A stretch of 64,000 nt of DNA from Podospora bellae-mahoneyi. Its lineage: Eukaryota > Ascomycota > Sordariomycetes > Sordariales > Podosporaceae. The number at the start of each line of letters is the position of its first letter. Within the stretch, counting starts at the first letter, position 1. The position numbers and the translations under genes were made by a program. Where the stretch lies: assembly GCF_035222275.1 (NCBI RefSeq), contig NC_085884.1, positions 4,278,001 to 4,342,000 on the forward strand. Reading direction: 5' to 3'. Under the pieces are notes generated by a model. The model saw nothing but the letters and a program-made list of their open reading frames with translations. It ran no database searches and had not been told where the DNA came from. Shown here piece after piece: positions 1-10,583 of this stretch.

Positions 1-771
1 GCCCCTCACTCAGAGCAACAATCCCGCGTTGGAACTCTCGGGGACGCGGCCGGCATTATCGTAGGGGGCATCATGGCTATAGTTGCCTACTTCCTCGGTA
101 GCTATCTTTTATTCATCTACAGACAGCGTCTTCACGGTTCGCCTCTCAACAAAAGCTTTCGCGTCTTGGAGGTTCGATCTCAATGGAGAGATGCAAGAGC
201 AAAGGCCAGAAGCGAGCTCCCTTCCCATCATGGAATGTCCGAGTTGGCCGCTTCCAGACCAACATCTTCTTTGCCGCCTCTTCCTTCGCTGCCAGCGGCG
301 GGACCACCTCTGTCTGTTGCGGTGGAGGTGACGAGGGAGAGGCAGGTGGATATCACACATCCCCTCCCACCACCACCACCCCTGAAACTGAGGCCACCAC
401 TCTCAACATCGCCGGACACTCTGATGGTCACACTGCCGGTGTCCCCTCCATCGGCCACTGTTCCAACCCTGACGCCGACCGGCATCTCTCCTGTGTCAAC
501 AAAGACGACGAACATTGTGACACAGCATGCTCCACTATCACCGCCGCCGAGGATCCCACTTCCCCCTACACCTATGCAGAGAAATATGCATAGATTGAGC
601 GTGCTGGAACACACCAAGATGTCAGGAGCCCTTGGGACAACGGAGGATGGTAAGAAACAAGGGATGGAAGGCACTGATGCCGGAGGAGTGGTGTTGGAGA
701 TATGTGCAGACGAACAAGAAAAGCAAGAGGATAGCAGCTCCGCAAGGGCAGACAGCAGCACGATTGTCTAG
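1..771 (+). CDS. C-terminal part of a single-pass membrane protein (left-truncated)
   Basis: The frame is open from base 1, so the true start lies outside the window; the first internal ATG is at 73. The visible part is 256 residues. Residues about 17-41 form one hydrophobic helix rich in Gly, Ala, Ile and Val, followed directly by basic residues (YRQRL), the usual inside-positive pattern of a type I membrane protein. The remaining 210 residues are a disordered Pro/Ser/Thr-rich tail with PPPPP runs and an acidic end. Fungal WSC-, Mid2- or Kelch-type surface proteins have this tail layout, but the ectodomain that would decide the family is missing. A cytoplasmic signalling tail is an inference. 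Confidence 0.6.
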   Translation, partial: APHSEQQSRVGTLGDAAGIIVGGIMAIVAYFLGSYLLFIYRQRLHGSPLNKSFRVLEVRSQWRDARAKARSELPSHHGMSELAASRPTSSLPPLPSLPAAGPPLSVAVEVTRERQVDITHPLPPPPPLKLRPPLSTSPDTLMVTLPVSPPSATVPTLTPTGISPVSTKTTNIVTQHAPLSPPPRIPLPPTPMQRNMHRLSVLEHTKMSGALGTTEDGKKQGMEGTDAGGVVLEICADEQEKQEDSSSARADSSTIV

Positions 772-1444
772 ATGTAGCTCGATTGACCAAATTTGAACAT
801 GGCCATGACTGAATGTGGCGGCAAAATGGGGGACCCTCTTGAGGTATTGGAGAAGTGAGGTTATGCAGGTTATGCAGGTTGTGCAGGTTATGCATTGGGT
901 TATGCACTCCTTTCAAAACTCACCCTTGAAGACGTGATTATGCATGCACAACATTATGCCATTAGGGTGGGCTTCCTATCGGCAGGACAAGGCTCAAGGT
1001 TTAGCCGCAGGGAAACAACATGCTTTCAACATGACTCAGATACGGAACCCAAAATACACACTGCTGGAGAAGTTGATCGACTGCGGGATTTCAAGGTCTA
1101 CCAACACCCACCGACGACCGTGCAGCCATCACCGGAATGTTGGAAGCCTCGGTGCCACGGATGCAGTCTCGTACCTTTGATGCCTCTGGCCGGGTTGTAG
1201 CCAAGTTCTTAGCATTTCAACGATTGATGATGGACAGTATGTGGTTGATGTATCGATTGGGTGGCTGGAAAGGATGTCACACTGCCCACCTGGAGGGAAG
1301 ACGCGATCAGACCTTCTCATGTGCGTAGGGACCTGTGGAAGCCAATGCTACAAACTGATCAGTTTTCACGGACATCAACAACTCCGGTATTCAAATACGT
1401 GGCATACTCATACTGTGGATCGACACCTGGCTTGATCTCGTTGA
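772..1444. other. Intergenic stretch, 3' of the membrane-protein gene
   Basis: Apart from the 9-bp minisatellite, no convincing gene is seen. Short open stretches in all three plus frames between 1200 and 1440 look partly coding and may be worn exons of the gene fragment that follows. Confidence 0.35.
860..895 (+). repeat. Four-unit 9-bp minisatellite
   Basis: Four head-to-tail units of GTTATGCAG, the third with one change (GTTGTGCAG) and the fourth ending in T. It sits just 3' of the membrane-protein gene. No coding role is apparent. Confidence 0.7.
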
Positions 1445-1925
1445 CGCAGAGCTGCTGTTGAGCATCACATTGACTCACCACATCTTCCCCCTTACGAGCC
1501 ATTCAGTCGTTTCCTTGATCCCCCGCAGGTAAGCTGTTGAGAGACTGACTTCTACGAATGACTTGTGGTCTCACAGATCCGAGAGCAACTCGAACCATTC
1601 ATCAGGAAGGCGAGGGCAAGTGCCAATCATCTGATCGAGATCATTCAACAGCTTCGGAAACAGATTAGGATTTCCAGGGACACTTTGATCATTACCAACA
1701 GGGATGAGCTGTATCTCTCTATTATGGCAATGGAGGAGGCGGGCGATCCATTATTCTGGAGGCTAGATGAAGAGTACAAGGAGGCGCCGTGAGTTTGAGA
1801 TGGTTGATAACAAGACAAATCTGTACAATACATACCTGATCAGGAACTTCCTTGTAGTGAGAAACTTGCCTCGTAATACCATCCACGTCTCTCTCACTGT
1901 GTGTCGTATATCCAATCGCTGTTGA
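1445..1925 (+). pseudogene. Putative three-exon gene fragment, family unknown
   Basis: An open frame from 1445 to 1528 can be joined across a 48-nt intron (1529-1576, GTAAGC...TCACAG) to 1577-1788, then across a second intron (1789-1843, GTGAGT...ATCAG) to 1844-1925, ending in TGA. Both introns preserve the frame. The middle exon encodes a helical, charged segment (IREQLEPFIRKARASANHL) and is the most protein-like part. No start codon is found in frame upstream, so the 5' part is missing or broken. No family was recognised. It may be a relic or an exon set of a longer gene. Confidence 0.3.
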
Positions 1926-2264
1926 GACCCTAGCGTTCTGGTGCTGTCGGAGTGTAAAGTCCCCATGTGAAGATCTTTCTATTATCCTTTGTAGCCCGGT
2001 ACAATGGCATAAGATACCCTTTGCTCTCCTGGTTGTGTTTGGTCCCAGATTTCAACAAAGTCTTGACCACTCTTGTATGCCCATTAGTCGAAGCCTGTGG
2101 GCCACCAGACAAAGGGCCCAGGTTTTCACCAGACCCACACCGGTTTGCTCTTGAGATCGGATTTCCTATTTGTTTACTTTTAGACTTAACAACCAACAAC
2201 CAATTACTGTATCACCATTTCTGGCCATTTTGGCCTCGCTTTCGCAGCCACTGACTTACCTAGG
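1926..2264. other. Intergenic stretch
   Basis: No gene, RNA or repeat is seen. It lies between the ends of two converging gene fragments. Confidence 0.4.
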
Positions 2265-2787
2265 TCACCAGCCCAACAAAGCCGGATACAGCGCCGTCAT
2301 CCCGTCACCGTGCTGTAGGTTGATCTCCTCTTTGACACCTTTTTACCGAGAAGGGACTTTTGACGACATGAATGTAGCCGGCACCGGCGGCATGAAAAAG
2401 TGGGTTCCAATTGACATGAAACTCCTTGGTGGCAGTCACCGCGTCTTCTTCCACCAACAATTCGGATGCGAGTTCGTTGTCGTTGCTCAGCGCCGCTTGG
2501 AGGGGAGTCCAGTCCTTGGTGTTCTTCAGGTTGACGGCGATGCCCTTCTGAGCAAGGAGTACTTCGATCACGTCAGCATGGCCGGCAAAGGCGGCGGAGA
2601 ACAAGGGGCCGACCCCGTCCTTGTCCTTGCCGTTAAGGATCTTTTCTTTGAACACATCGGGAAACGACTTTTCGTGCCTCTTGAGAAGGAGCTTAACCAA
2701 CGGTGCGAAACCGCCGGATGAGGCGGCGCGCAGCGACGCTGCTGCTTGGTCCACGGCGTCGTCGGATGTATTTGGACCGCCAGCCAT
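2265..2787 (-). pseudogene. Ankyrin-repeat protein with frameshifted C-terminus
   Basis: From the ATG at 2787 a 160-residue frame runs to a stop at 2305. It contains clear ankyrin repeats: GGFAPLVKLLLKRHEK, then GVGPLFSAAFAGHADVIEVL, then DWTPLQAALSNDNELASELL, then NPLFHAAGAGYIHVV. After this last repeat the annotated frame loses ankyrin character, but ankyrin-like sequence continues in the other two frames: a KSLLGKK-like piece, then GDGMTALYPALLGW ending at a TGA at 2265-2267. Two single-base indels next to A-runs (about 2375 and 2353) would explain this. The likely original was a small intracellular protein-binding scaffold. A sequencing error is the alternative to true decay. Confidence 0.6.
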
Positions 2788-3450
2788 CTACAGAATGTCG
2801 GACTCTTGAGTTGAGACGGATTGGTTGAAGTCCAAGAAGATATGCTAGATCGGTACTCACTTTACGCCCGGTTGTCAGGAATACCAGTACTGTTTCGATG
2901 AGGATTGACTTGAAGATTGCGAGTCAACCGAGGGTTGATGTGGCGTCTCTGTTGATGTCGACTTTCGAAAGTTCAATGGAGTTGGAAAGTCGACACGGGT
3001 TCAGGTTACCGTCGATCTCGACAGATTTTGTAGGCCTCCCGGAATGAGAAGAGAGAGGGCAGGCTTGATGTAGGTAGGAAACAGGAGATGTGCTTAAAAG
3101 GTAGCGGCGGTTAAATCAGGCAGCAACTGCTTGGCCGTTGTTATCATAAGAACTTGATAAGATATCATGGGTATCTAGGGTAGGTATGTATTGATGCAGT
3201 AGATAATCGCAATCATGAGTGTCAGTCATCGGGCTGTAGTGACACCGAGTATAGGGATCTGTGTGAAGCGAGATCACTGGGTATCAAGCAGGAATGGTCT
3301 GCAGAAACACGGTGGGGGTGGACACATAAAAGCCAAGCTTGGGTCGTGTTCAGAATTATGTTGCATTATGCATGCAGTGTTGCTATGCAACGCAACTAAG
3401 CCCTATCCAACGCAAGACCGCATGACACCATTTGTGCAAATCTGCCCCTT
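2788..3450. other. Intergenic, promoter side of the ankyrin gene
   Basis: No gene or repeat is seen. It would contain the upstream region of the ankyrin gene (minus strand) and the 3' end of the zinc-finger gene. Confidence 0.4.
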
Positions 3451-4122
3451 TCACTCTTCTAGAGAAGCCTTCTGGCAGTCATAACCCGCCAGGCAGGCCT
3501 CACAAAATTTACGCTCATGCCGCCGCTCACCGCGCTTCCCACCGAATACAGGTTTCTCTACAGCAATGCCAGCCCATTTCTTCAGCCGGTACACCACCCT
3601 TTTCACGTACGAATCCTGGTTCAGCCGCAAAACCCCCAATTTATCGCACACCCTGCAGCGCTGTTTGAACACCAAGGCGTAATAGCCGTTCCCGGAGAAC
3701 TGCCGGATTAGGATCCCGACCTTCTTACTGCTCCAGCCGGACTTGGAGCAATTCTGATTCTGGCATTTGAAGCGACCCATGACGTGTGTAAAGTATTCTT
3801 GCGTGGCTTTGCCGTCGTCTTCGCTGTGATCATTGAACCACGGCTTGGGAATGATCGATGCGGTGCCGAGGGCCTTCTCGATATCTGCGTGGAGAGATGG
3901 GAATTTGACTGTTGTATCATCCGCCTTGTGAGTTGACCATCTTGTCGATGTCGATCCAAATAGGGGGGCGCTGGACTCAAATTTGGCGTGACGGAACCGT
4001 TTGGACAGTGGCTGGTTGGCAAGCATCGCCATGGCTCTCCTCCATTGCGCGCCAAACATCCTGTAGCATGGGGTGAAAAACGGATCGAAGAGTCGATAGG
4101 GGACCTTTTCGTCACCTTCCAT
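3451..4122 (-). CDS. 3CxxC-type zinc-finger protein
   Basis: An uninterrupted 223-residue protein starting at the ATG at 4122. Residues about 118-205 carry three spaced cysteine pairs: FKCQNQNC, then QRCRVCDKLG, then RKFCEACLAGYDC. Between them lies the typical strand pattern WSSKKVGILIRQ and GYYALVFKQ. This is the fungal zf-3CxxC layout, related to the zinc-binding domain of receptor-transporting proteins. The first 110 residues are less conserved in appearance and include KADDTTVKFPSLHADIEKAL, typical of the leader segment of these proteins. Zinc binding is inferred from the cysteines. The cellular role of fungal members is not established. There is no signal peptide or membrane segment. 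Confidence 0.75.
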   Translation of the reverse strand: MEGDEKVPYRLFDPFFTPCYRMFGAQWRRAMAMLANQPLSKRFRHAKFESSAPLFGSTSTRWSTHKADDTTVKFPSLHADIEKALGTASIIPKPWFNDHSEDDGKATQEYFTHVMGRFKCQNQNCSKSGWSSKKVGILIRQFSGNGYYALVFKQRCRVCDKLGVLRLNQDSYVKRVVYRLKKWAGIAVEKPVFGGKRGERRHERKFCEACLAGYDCQKASLEE

Positions 4123-4744
4123 GTGGATTTGGTACTGTCATCAGATGAGATGAGAAAGAGGCCCATTATAATACGCGCTGCAGCTACCTACGGAATCCGT
4201 TTGCTTTCCTGGATAGGCACGTGGCAGGGCGGACTTGATCCCCTGTTGGCCATACGCAGAATTTTGCAGCGTTTGGTCAATAAATACTACAGTTACACGA
4301 GGCAAAGAGCAACACTTTGATCCGTTTGCCTTCGCACAAACAAGATAGGTGAAGCCCCCGGCTCACCAGTCAGTAGGATGCATCCCTTTTGCAGATGCTG
4401 GAACTTGGGGGTTCTCTGTGAAAGGTCGAATGTGATGGAGGCTGAGTACTGGGATAACATCTCTCAGTTGTCAACACCAGCATCGTGCTAGCTCAGCAAA
4501 CGGCCATAGCTTCTTCAGTGAGATCCTCCTTGCAAAAATCCAAGCGAAAACGAATCTTTATTTATAAATGCATTTGGTGTTTTTGGTTGTACATGTTAGG
4601 ATGTATATTTCAATATACGTGCTCATATATGTTGACACCGACGTACCTAACCAGTTCATGGAGCCCGTTTGAATTCCCTCAGGCCCCTTCGGCGACGATC
4701 ATCCGACTACCACCCGCTGCTATCGTCTCGCTCCAGCCACACCT
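4123..4744. other. Promoter of the zinc-finger gene and 3' flank of the next gene
   Basis: No gene is seen. An AT-rich stretch lies at about 4550-4635. The 5' flank of the 3CxxC gene and the 3' flank of the RRVSF gene share this interval. Confidence 0.4.
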
Positions 4745-5935
4745 CTAATCCCAGTCCGGGCTGCTCGGAGGCGTTCGGCAGCTGCAAACCTGCTCCTCCT
4801 TCTCCTCGGACACAACCATAGACTTTTCTTTCGTCTCGGACACATCAGTATACCGTCGCACCCACTCCTCCAACCATCCCACAAGCTCCTTTCTCGCTTG
4901 CTCCGATAGGGTGTCCTCTCGCTTTCTCACCATACGCCGATATCTTTTCCACGCCCACTTCTTTTCTTGATACTCTTTATCCTGGCACTGGGGCGACCTC
5001 GCTCTCTCATCAAAACTTGTAAAAATTGTATCGGTGGGCCGCTCGTCAAGCCACTTCTCCTCTTCGCTGACTGGACCTGGACGTTTCTCCAGACACCGGT
5101 TGGTTTCGCGGGGCTTGGAGCGTGCGCCGGATGGGACGAGACAAAACCGCCATTGTTTTCTGGAGCGGGGGCTGGGGGTGTATGGCTCCGAGGTCATGAT
5201 GCATGTGGATTCGGTTTCAGCGAACGAGACACGGCGGGGCTCTGTCAATATTGTCGAGTCAGTAGAGGAGGATTTGATCTTGAGGCATGATTTGGTTGGA
5301 TGTGAATGGCGGTGCAGTGCTAGGCGAAGAAACTCGATCTGGTCTGGATGTCGGGAGTCGTTGTCGGTGTATGACCCGTTGTTCGCGAGTGTTGATGTTA
5401 CAGAGCGTACTGGGAACGATCTTTGGACCCACGCAAGGACGGGCTCTTTTTTGGCGAGCGGGTTATTCTCAATTTCGGCTGTAGGAGATGCGGCAGTGGA
5501 TGGTGAAGCCCATATGTCATCGTTGAGGTTTACCAACACCCACTTTGTCTTTCGACGCCCCATGTTGCTATCTGCTGCAAGTAGTACAAAGCCGCGTTGC
5601 ACCATCTTCAGCTGACACCCTGCAGTAAGACCGATCGGACGTAGTGATCGGTCGAAATGGAGGTATACTCTGTCGATGCGAGATGGCGGAACGGTCGTCG
5701 GAGGGACGTCGCGGTTGCTCGTCGAAGTTGGTGATTCTTCTTTGACCCGCGGAAGCTGCCTGAAGAAATGAATCGTCGCGCGAAGAAACTCCATTGGAAA
5801 AGCCTTTGTTGAAGATAAGGTTGGGAGCAATGTTGTGGGAAAGTGGCACATGTTGCCAGGGTTTTGCACATCGGTGCTGGTGGCGGAAGCCAAAGGCGTT
5901 GGCCTTGGTGGCCACTTCACATCCACCCACGCCAT
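4745..5935 (-). CDS. Hypothetical protein with an RVxF (PP1-docking-like) motif
   Basis: One long frame, read here from the ATG at 5935 (about 396 residues). An in-frame ATG at 5563 (MGRRKTKWVLVNLNDDIW) is the other good start and gives 272 residues. A TATA-like TTTTATAAG about 65 nt upstream of 5935 favours the longer form, but the first 120 residues are low in character. The core holds SCLKIKSSS, then EPRRVSFAETE, whose R-R-V-S-F matches the RVxF docking motif of protein phosphatase 1 partners, then a very charged, probably helical segment (YQEKKWAWKRYRRMVRKRE) and an acidic tail. The neighbour at 6099-6740 repeats this order of motifs. A role in phosphatase or nuclear signalling is inference. 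Confidence 0.5.
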   Translation of the reverse strand: MAWVDVKWPPRPTPLASATSTDVQNPGNMCHFPTTLLPTLSSTKAFPMEFLRATIHFFRQLPRVKEESPTSTSNRDVPPTTVPPSRIDRVYLHFDRSLRPIGLTAGCQLKMVQRGFVLLAADSNMGRRKTKWVLVNLNDDIWASPSTAASPTAEIENNPLAKKEPVLAWVQRSFPVRSVTSTLANNGSYTDNDSRHPDQIEFLRLALHRHSHPTKSCLKIKSSSTDSTILTEPRRVSFAETESTCIMTSEPYTPSPRSRKQWRFCLVPSGARSKPRETNRCLEKRPGPVSEEEKWLDERPTDTIFTSFDERARSPQCQDKEYQEKKWAWKRYRRMVRKREDTLSEQARKELVGWLEEWVRRYTDVSETKEKSMVVSEEKEEQVCSCRTPPSSPDWD

Positions 5936-6098
5936 CGGCGAACCTTGATGTCCGCAATGCAATTTGCGAGCCTGGTTGATTGAAGACTGGACAAGGGCTT
6001 ATAAAACAATCTTCTGTGCCTATCTATACATTCAGTAGATACTCAGTGAGTGTCGCCAGTGTATTGCCCTCCCATGACCTAAGCCATGTCGGCAACGA

Positions 6099-6740
6099 TT
6101 ATATCCTCAACACTTCGATCGCCAAAGCATTGACGTCAAGATCCTGTTGATGGATGACATCACACCCATCAACCTCCTTCATCATCTCCAACGTCATCTT
6201 CAACGGCTTCTCCATCGCTTCCAATCCTCCCTCCAGCATCTCCCGCTCTTCCAGATGCCTTCGCCACATCTCCAACTTCCTCTCCTCACGATCCGTTTTG
6301 TACTTCTGCCGGCAGCCACGTCTACTCTACCGGAAAGACCAACTCAAGATATCAGGATGGTCAATCACCGGGTCTATCTTGTTGCCTTGAGCCAAGGGTG
6401 GCCTTCTATCCACCCGTATCTCGTCTTCGTCCCTACTCTGGGCAGTTATTGGTGTGATGAGGTTGGTGGCGTTGTCAGAAAACTGAACGCGCCGCCGTTG
6501 AACTCTCTGGGTGTTTTGGTGGAGCGGGGCATTCGATGGAAGTATCGTCTCAGTATTCATTTCGTGGGCCAAAGTCGTGTAATTTGGCAAGCTTGATGGC
6601 GAGTAGGGCTGCGCGTGGACTTTCAAGATGCCCCGAGGAGGCACAAGCGATCGATGCGGTGGGGGACGAGGGTGAAAATATCCTTCCCTGGCTGAATCCA
6701 GAAGGGCCGTTTTGTTTCACTACCGTCGGTTGAGTTCATT
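6099..6740 (-). CDS. Second RVxF-motif protein, frame interrupted
   Basis: Coding signal runs from an ATG at 6740 (MNSTDGSETKRPFWIQPGKD, good A at -3) to a TAA at 6099. Two interruptions occur. At a CCCC run on the plus strand (6631-6634) the frame slips by one base, after which GILKVHAQPYSP continues. At 6327-6329 there is a TAG, beyond which the same frame continues with a strongly helical segment (KYKTDREERKLEMWRRHLEE). A 63-nt intron (6306-6368, GTGATT...GGCAG) would remove the TAG and keep the frame. The key motif is QRRRVQFSDN, again an RVxF-type site. The order LK, RRVxF, charged helix matches the neighbour, suggesting tandem paralogs. The single-base slip may be an assembly error. Confidence 0.45.
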
Positions 6741-7871
6741 TTGCGTGTCAGGTTGGAGACGGGTAACTGTTGGATGTCCGGTTCACCGGCGCGGCAGGCG
6801 AATAGCTTGAAACGATAAAACCAGGTCAAAAGCCAGGCGGTTGTGGGGCGAGTGGACGGTCAAGGAGATTGACGCCTGGCAGTGAAGTCGTACCAGGCTG
6901 CGGTGTTGACAAGGCTTCTGAGTGAATTGCCGAGAAAGCACCAGGAACTTGCCTTCAAGCTACACGCGGCAGGATTTCTCCACTCATCTCGCTTTGGTGG
7001 CCGGGTCATTGTGATGAGCTGTTCTCCCCAGCGAAATAAGCTACCATTTTCTGGATCCTTGGCTGCTGGCCTGGATCAAACGAGCATTATGATATGTACC
7101 AGCGCGGAGTCGAGATAAGGCCAAGGAGGGTAAAGCATTTCTCAGAGGAAAATATTGGAATGGTGACTTGGAACTTGAAAGCAGCGAGCCATATCCCTCC
7201 ACTGCATCAGTAAAATTTCATATGTACCAATATATCCATCATCGGAGCTATTCTGGCCCCTGTCACAGGTGTTAACTTCGTCTTTTTGAAGGTGGGCAAG
7301 GCCAAGGTTCGCTTCTCTTGCGTTGGGCTCTGGCCCCCCCCCCTCTTTTTTTTCTTTCTTTTTGATGAAATTAGTCATTATCATATCCATCATCGCTTTT
7401 GCTCAACATTGGTGATGGCATCCCCAACACGGTATTTGAACAAAGTAACAATAAAAAGAAGATCCGAAAGGGTATCGACCTTTGAAACGAGCAGAACCAC
7501 AAACAAGTACATGTAACGAAAACAGAGAAACAGTAAAAAGAAAGCAACAGGATATATAAAATGCTGTACAACAATCCCGGGCCAAAAAGGGGGGCCAACC
7601 CATAAAGACGAAACGCTACAACCACCACGCTGTGATGCCCCTTTTCCGCTGAACGATTCTGTGTGCCAAATAACACCTTATGCTGTGTCCAACCACAGCC
7701 AAATAGGTATCTCGCTGCCTTCCTGAAACCTTTCCTGAGCCCAGTGTTGAAATCCTCCTCAGCAAATATCCTCCCAACCAGTCCCGAACCTCCTGATATA
7801 TTCCCAAGGCATCCATGTAACCTGAAAACAAAACCCAAACAAAGCCAATGATCCTCCTTCAACTCCAATCA
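6741..7871. other. Intergenic, with homopolymer tracts
   Basis: No supported gene. It holds the upstream region of the RRVQF gene and the 3' region of the coiled-coil gene. A C-run followed by a T-rich tract lies at about 7327-7365. Long open frames here on the minus strand have no protein-like character. Confidence 0.45.
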
Positions 7872-9783
7872 CTAACATCCCCCAATCCTCTTAAAAGTAT
7901 CCTCCCACCTGATTACGCTAATTCGACGCATCACCTTCCGCAAGTCCCTGTCAAACTTGGCCGGCAAAGCTGGAGTCTTCTCACAACTCCGGCGCTCGTA
8001 CTCAAACTTCCAATCCCTCAGCACAGCCAAGTACCTCTCCTCATACTCGCGCCTGTTCTCCTCAGCGAGGTTCAATTGACGCTGGAGCTCCTTGTCGTCG
8101 AGATTGGAATTACTGCATCAAAGAGGTGTTTAGCATGTCATGTTCATTGTGTTTGTGGGAGTAGGGTACGTACGGTGCCGCAACGCCTCTAATAGCCTGC
8201 TCACCCTGGCCGTCGGCCTTTCTCTTTTTGGCAGCAGCAGCCTCAACAGACGACTCAGCCTGCTGCGGAGCCCTGTTTGCCTCAATCTCCCGTCGGAGTT
8301 TAGCCTTTCTTTCCGCACGAGCGGCAGCGTCTTCCTCTTCGTGGGTTTGGGGGTAGTGCGTGTCGTTGACAGAAATGCGCATGTTGGAGCCGAAGGTGGC
8401 CTTCTTCCTGGACGCCGTGCGGGCCTTCTTGGTCTTGAGGTGGCTCTTGTCGGGGGCGGCGACTCTGTGGAGGGGATTGCTCTTGGGCTGGTAAGACGCG
8501 TTGATGACATCTAGCTTGTCCCAACGGTCGGTGTTGGTCGTATGATTGCGCCTGTGGCGGCGGCGGGCTGTGCTGGGTTCGGCAAAAGGGGCGGCGTCTG
8601 CGCTGATGACATTATTCTCCTTGTTATTTGGTCTGAGACGACCAGACGCGGTGGGAAGAATTTGACCGTGCATGGGCATGCGGTCAGCCGCGCGGGGACG
8701 GAGAGCGGACAGGCAGGTGTATCCATCGGGTTTGTGGCTCTCCTGAGCAGGCTTGGGAGTGTCCTCGATGAGTCTGGGACGACCAGAGATGACGGTCATG
8801 ACAAGGCCGGAGACGGGGACGCCGCCAACAGAAGGACCAGGTGTAGCGGGTTGAGCGATATCTTGGGCAGGCTGGGGGCTACCAGGCGTAATGCTCAGGT
8901 TCCGGCCCGAGATGGTGATACCAGCATTGATTTGCTGCCAGACGGGTGTTAAGTCGACGATTGTGTAGTCGTCTGAAGAGACAAGACTTCCAAGCCACTG
9001 ATCGAATCGCGTGAGGAACGAATCTTGCTCGGGCGGATCACCCTGGCGGAGTTTATCCATGAGCTCATCCTCCTGAACAAGGTTCTGGTTGTCGTCGGCA
9101 AGGCCCATCTCCACCTCGACGCTAGTAGCGCTCTGGCAATAGAAGCTGAAGTTACCATTCTTCATGTCGGTCATAAAGACGTTGCTAACGGGGCTTTTGC
9201 GGTCTAGAGGAACTGGAATGCCAAAGATAGATTGGCCGGTGCTGTTCAGTCTCCGCGACTCTGTGCAGTATCTCTCAAATGTCACGGAAATGTGAAGGTT
9301 GCCCATCTGCTTTGTCAGATGGTTAACGAGATCAAGGCTACGCCGAGGGGGCCGGCGGTGGCTGGTGATGGCCCAACGAGTAGGACTGCCGCTGTTGATT
9401 GTCTTGCGGCGCCCGATGGCTTCGGCAATCCGCGGGTCGCTCAAAGGGTTCCTCTGGCGCTTGTGATGGCTGTCATTCGAGGATGAGTCGTCATCCCGGC
9501 GGCGCTTCCCGAGAGGAGACGGAGGAGAAGCAACGGCAGAATACATGGCAGAGAAAGCCGAAGTGGGCAAGCCCCTCTCAGCGCAGCGACAAATGGTGGT
9601 GAGGCCCGGAGTGCTGCTCATGTTGAAAGGAGCGGCGAGGGTATCCTCCAAAATGGCAGCAGGAAAATTGCTGGCGGAAGGCAAGTTGGGGACGCGCGTG
9701 AGTCTCCGGGTGGAAGGGAGAACGATCCGGCGGAGGTGAAATCCGCCACAGGCACCTATGGTAGGGAATGCGCGGTACATCAT
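7872..9783 (-). CDS. Large charged protein with C-terminal coiled coil, unknown family
   Basis: Two exons: 8174-9783 and 7872-8112. The intron has ideal signals: GTACGT donor, ATGCTAAAC branch site and TGCAG acceptor. The product is 616 residues from the ATG at 9783; an alternative start at 9621 (MSSTPGL) would drop an Arg-rich leader. Residues about 90-120 are basic (GKRRRDDD, HHKRQR), like a bipartite nuclear signal. Residues 425-530 are Lys/Arg-rich (KKARTASRKKATFGSNMRIS), followed by an Ala/Glu/Lys helix. The second exon encodes an acidic-basic coiled coil (LNLAEENRREYEERYLAVLR). I do not recognise the family; nuclear location is a guess from the basic stretches. Confidence 0.7.
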
Positions 9784-10583
9784 CGTGAGGGTGGTGAAGA
9801 GCCGCGATGTTCAACAGTCGAGGGGGTCAAGAGTTGAGGGTAAGAGAGAAAGAAGCACTGGCCGTGGGATGGCTGGCAGAGCGAGAAGTGGAAAAAGATG
9901 GTCAACTTCCGGGAGAGGACCCATAATGGCAGTCAACAATAGCAGAGGCAGTCCCATGAATAGGCTTATTCCTATTCACTTGACACTGTGAGCCGCTCTG
10001 AGGGCCCACGCTTCGGTGGAAACTCTGCTCAGAGCAGACGAGTGCAGAGCCGGTGGTTGAGGGCAGAAAGCTGGCGGCGAGATGGCCGCCGTCAACGGTG
10101 ACGGGATTCGCAGTCTTTGATCGCGCGCATGGAAACTTCGCATCACACACGCCAGGGACCTGTCCAGGCGGCTGACCAGAATATTTCTAAGCCGCGCGCA
10201 TTTCAGTCACAGTTTGGTGGTGGCTGAAATAGCTCTTTGCGACCACACTCCACCGCAACCAAACCGCGAGAAACACAGTCACCCACTTGTCGATGTTCTG
10301 GATCGAACAGCAAAACGGACAGCCCTACATAGCCTCAGTCTCACCGCCAACGTGAATACCACCTGACAGAAAATCCCGGCACTAACTTCAGCCACGGAGC
10401 AGCCTGACCTTTGACGACATCACGTCCAACCAGTGGCTCATTGTCGTCTTGCACTGTACGCGTTCCAAGTCGCGACCAAAAGCCTCGCGCGTTTCACTTC
10501 TCCGTCGGCCTAATAGTGTTGATATTTTTTGTTCTGGCAATAGGTCTGTCTCCCATCCACCGTCACTCCTCACCTTCAACCTA
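9784..10583. other. Intergenic, promoter of the coiled-coil gene
   Basis: No gene, tRNA or repeat is seen. The upstream region of the minus-strand coiled-coil gene falls here. Confidence 0.4.

Noticed and set aside
228-761. Minus-strand 177-codon ORF opposite the membrane protein
   Set aside because: Shadow of the Pro-rich coding strand; Val/Gly-rich composition without domains.
7371-7868. Minus-strand 165-codon hydrophobic ORF
   Set aside because: Lies in the 3' flank of the coiled-coil gene; the apparent membrane stretch comes from T/C-rich runs and no start context or homology signal is seen.
8140-8952. Long plus-strand ORFs opposite the coiled-coil gene
   Set aside because: Antisense shadows of a GC-biased coding strand.
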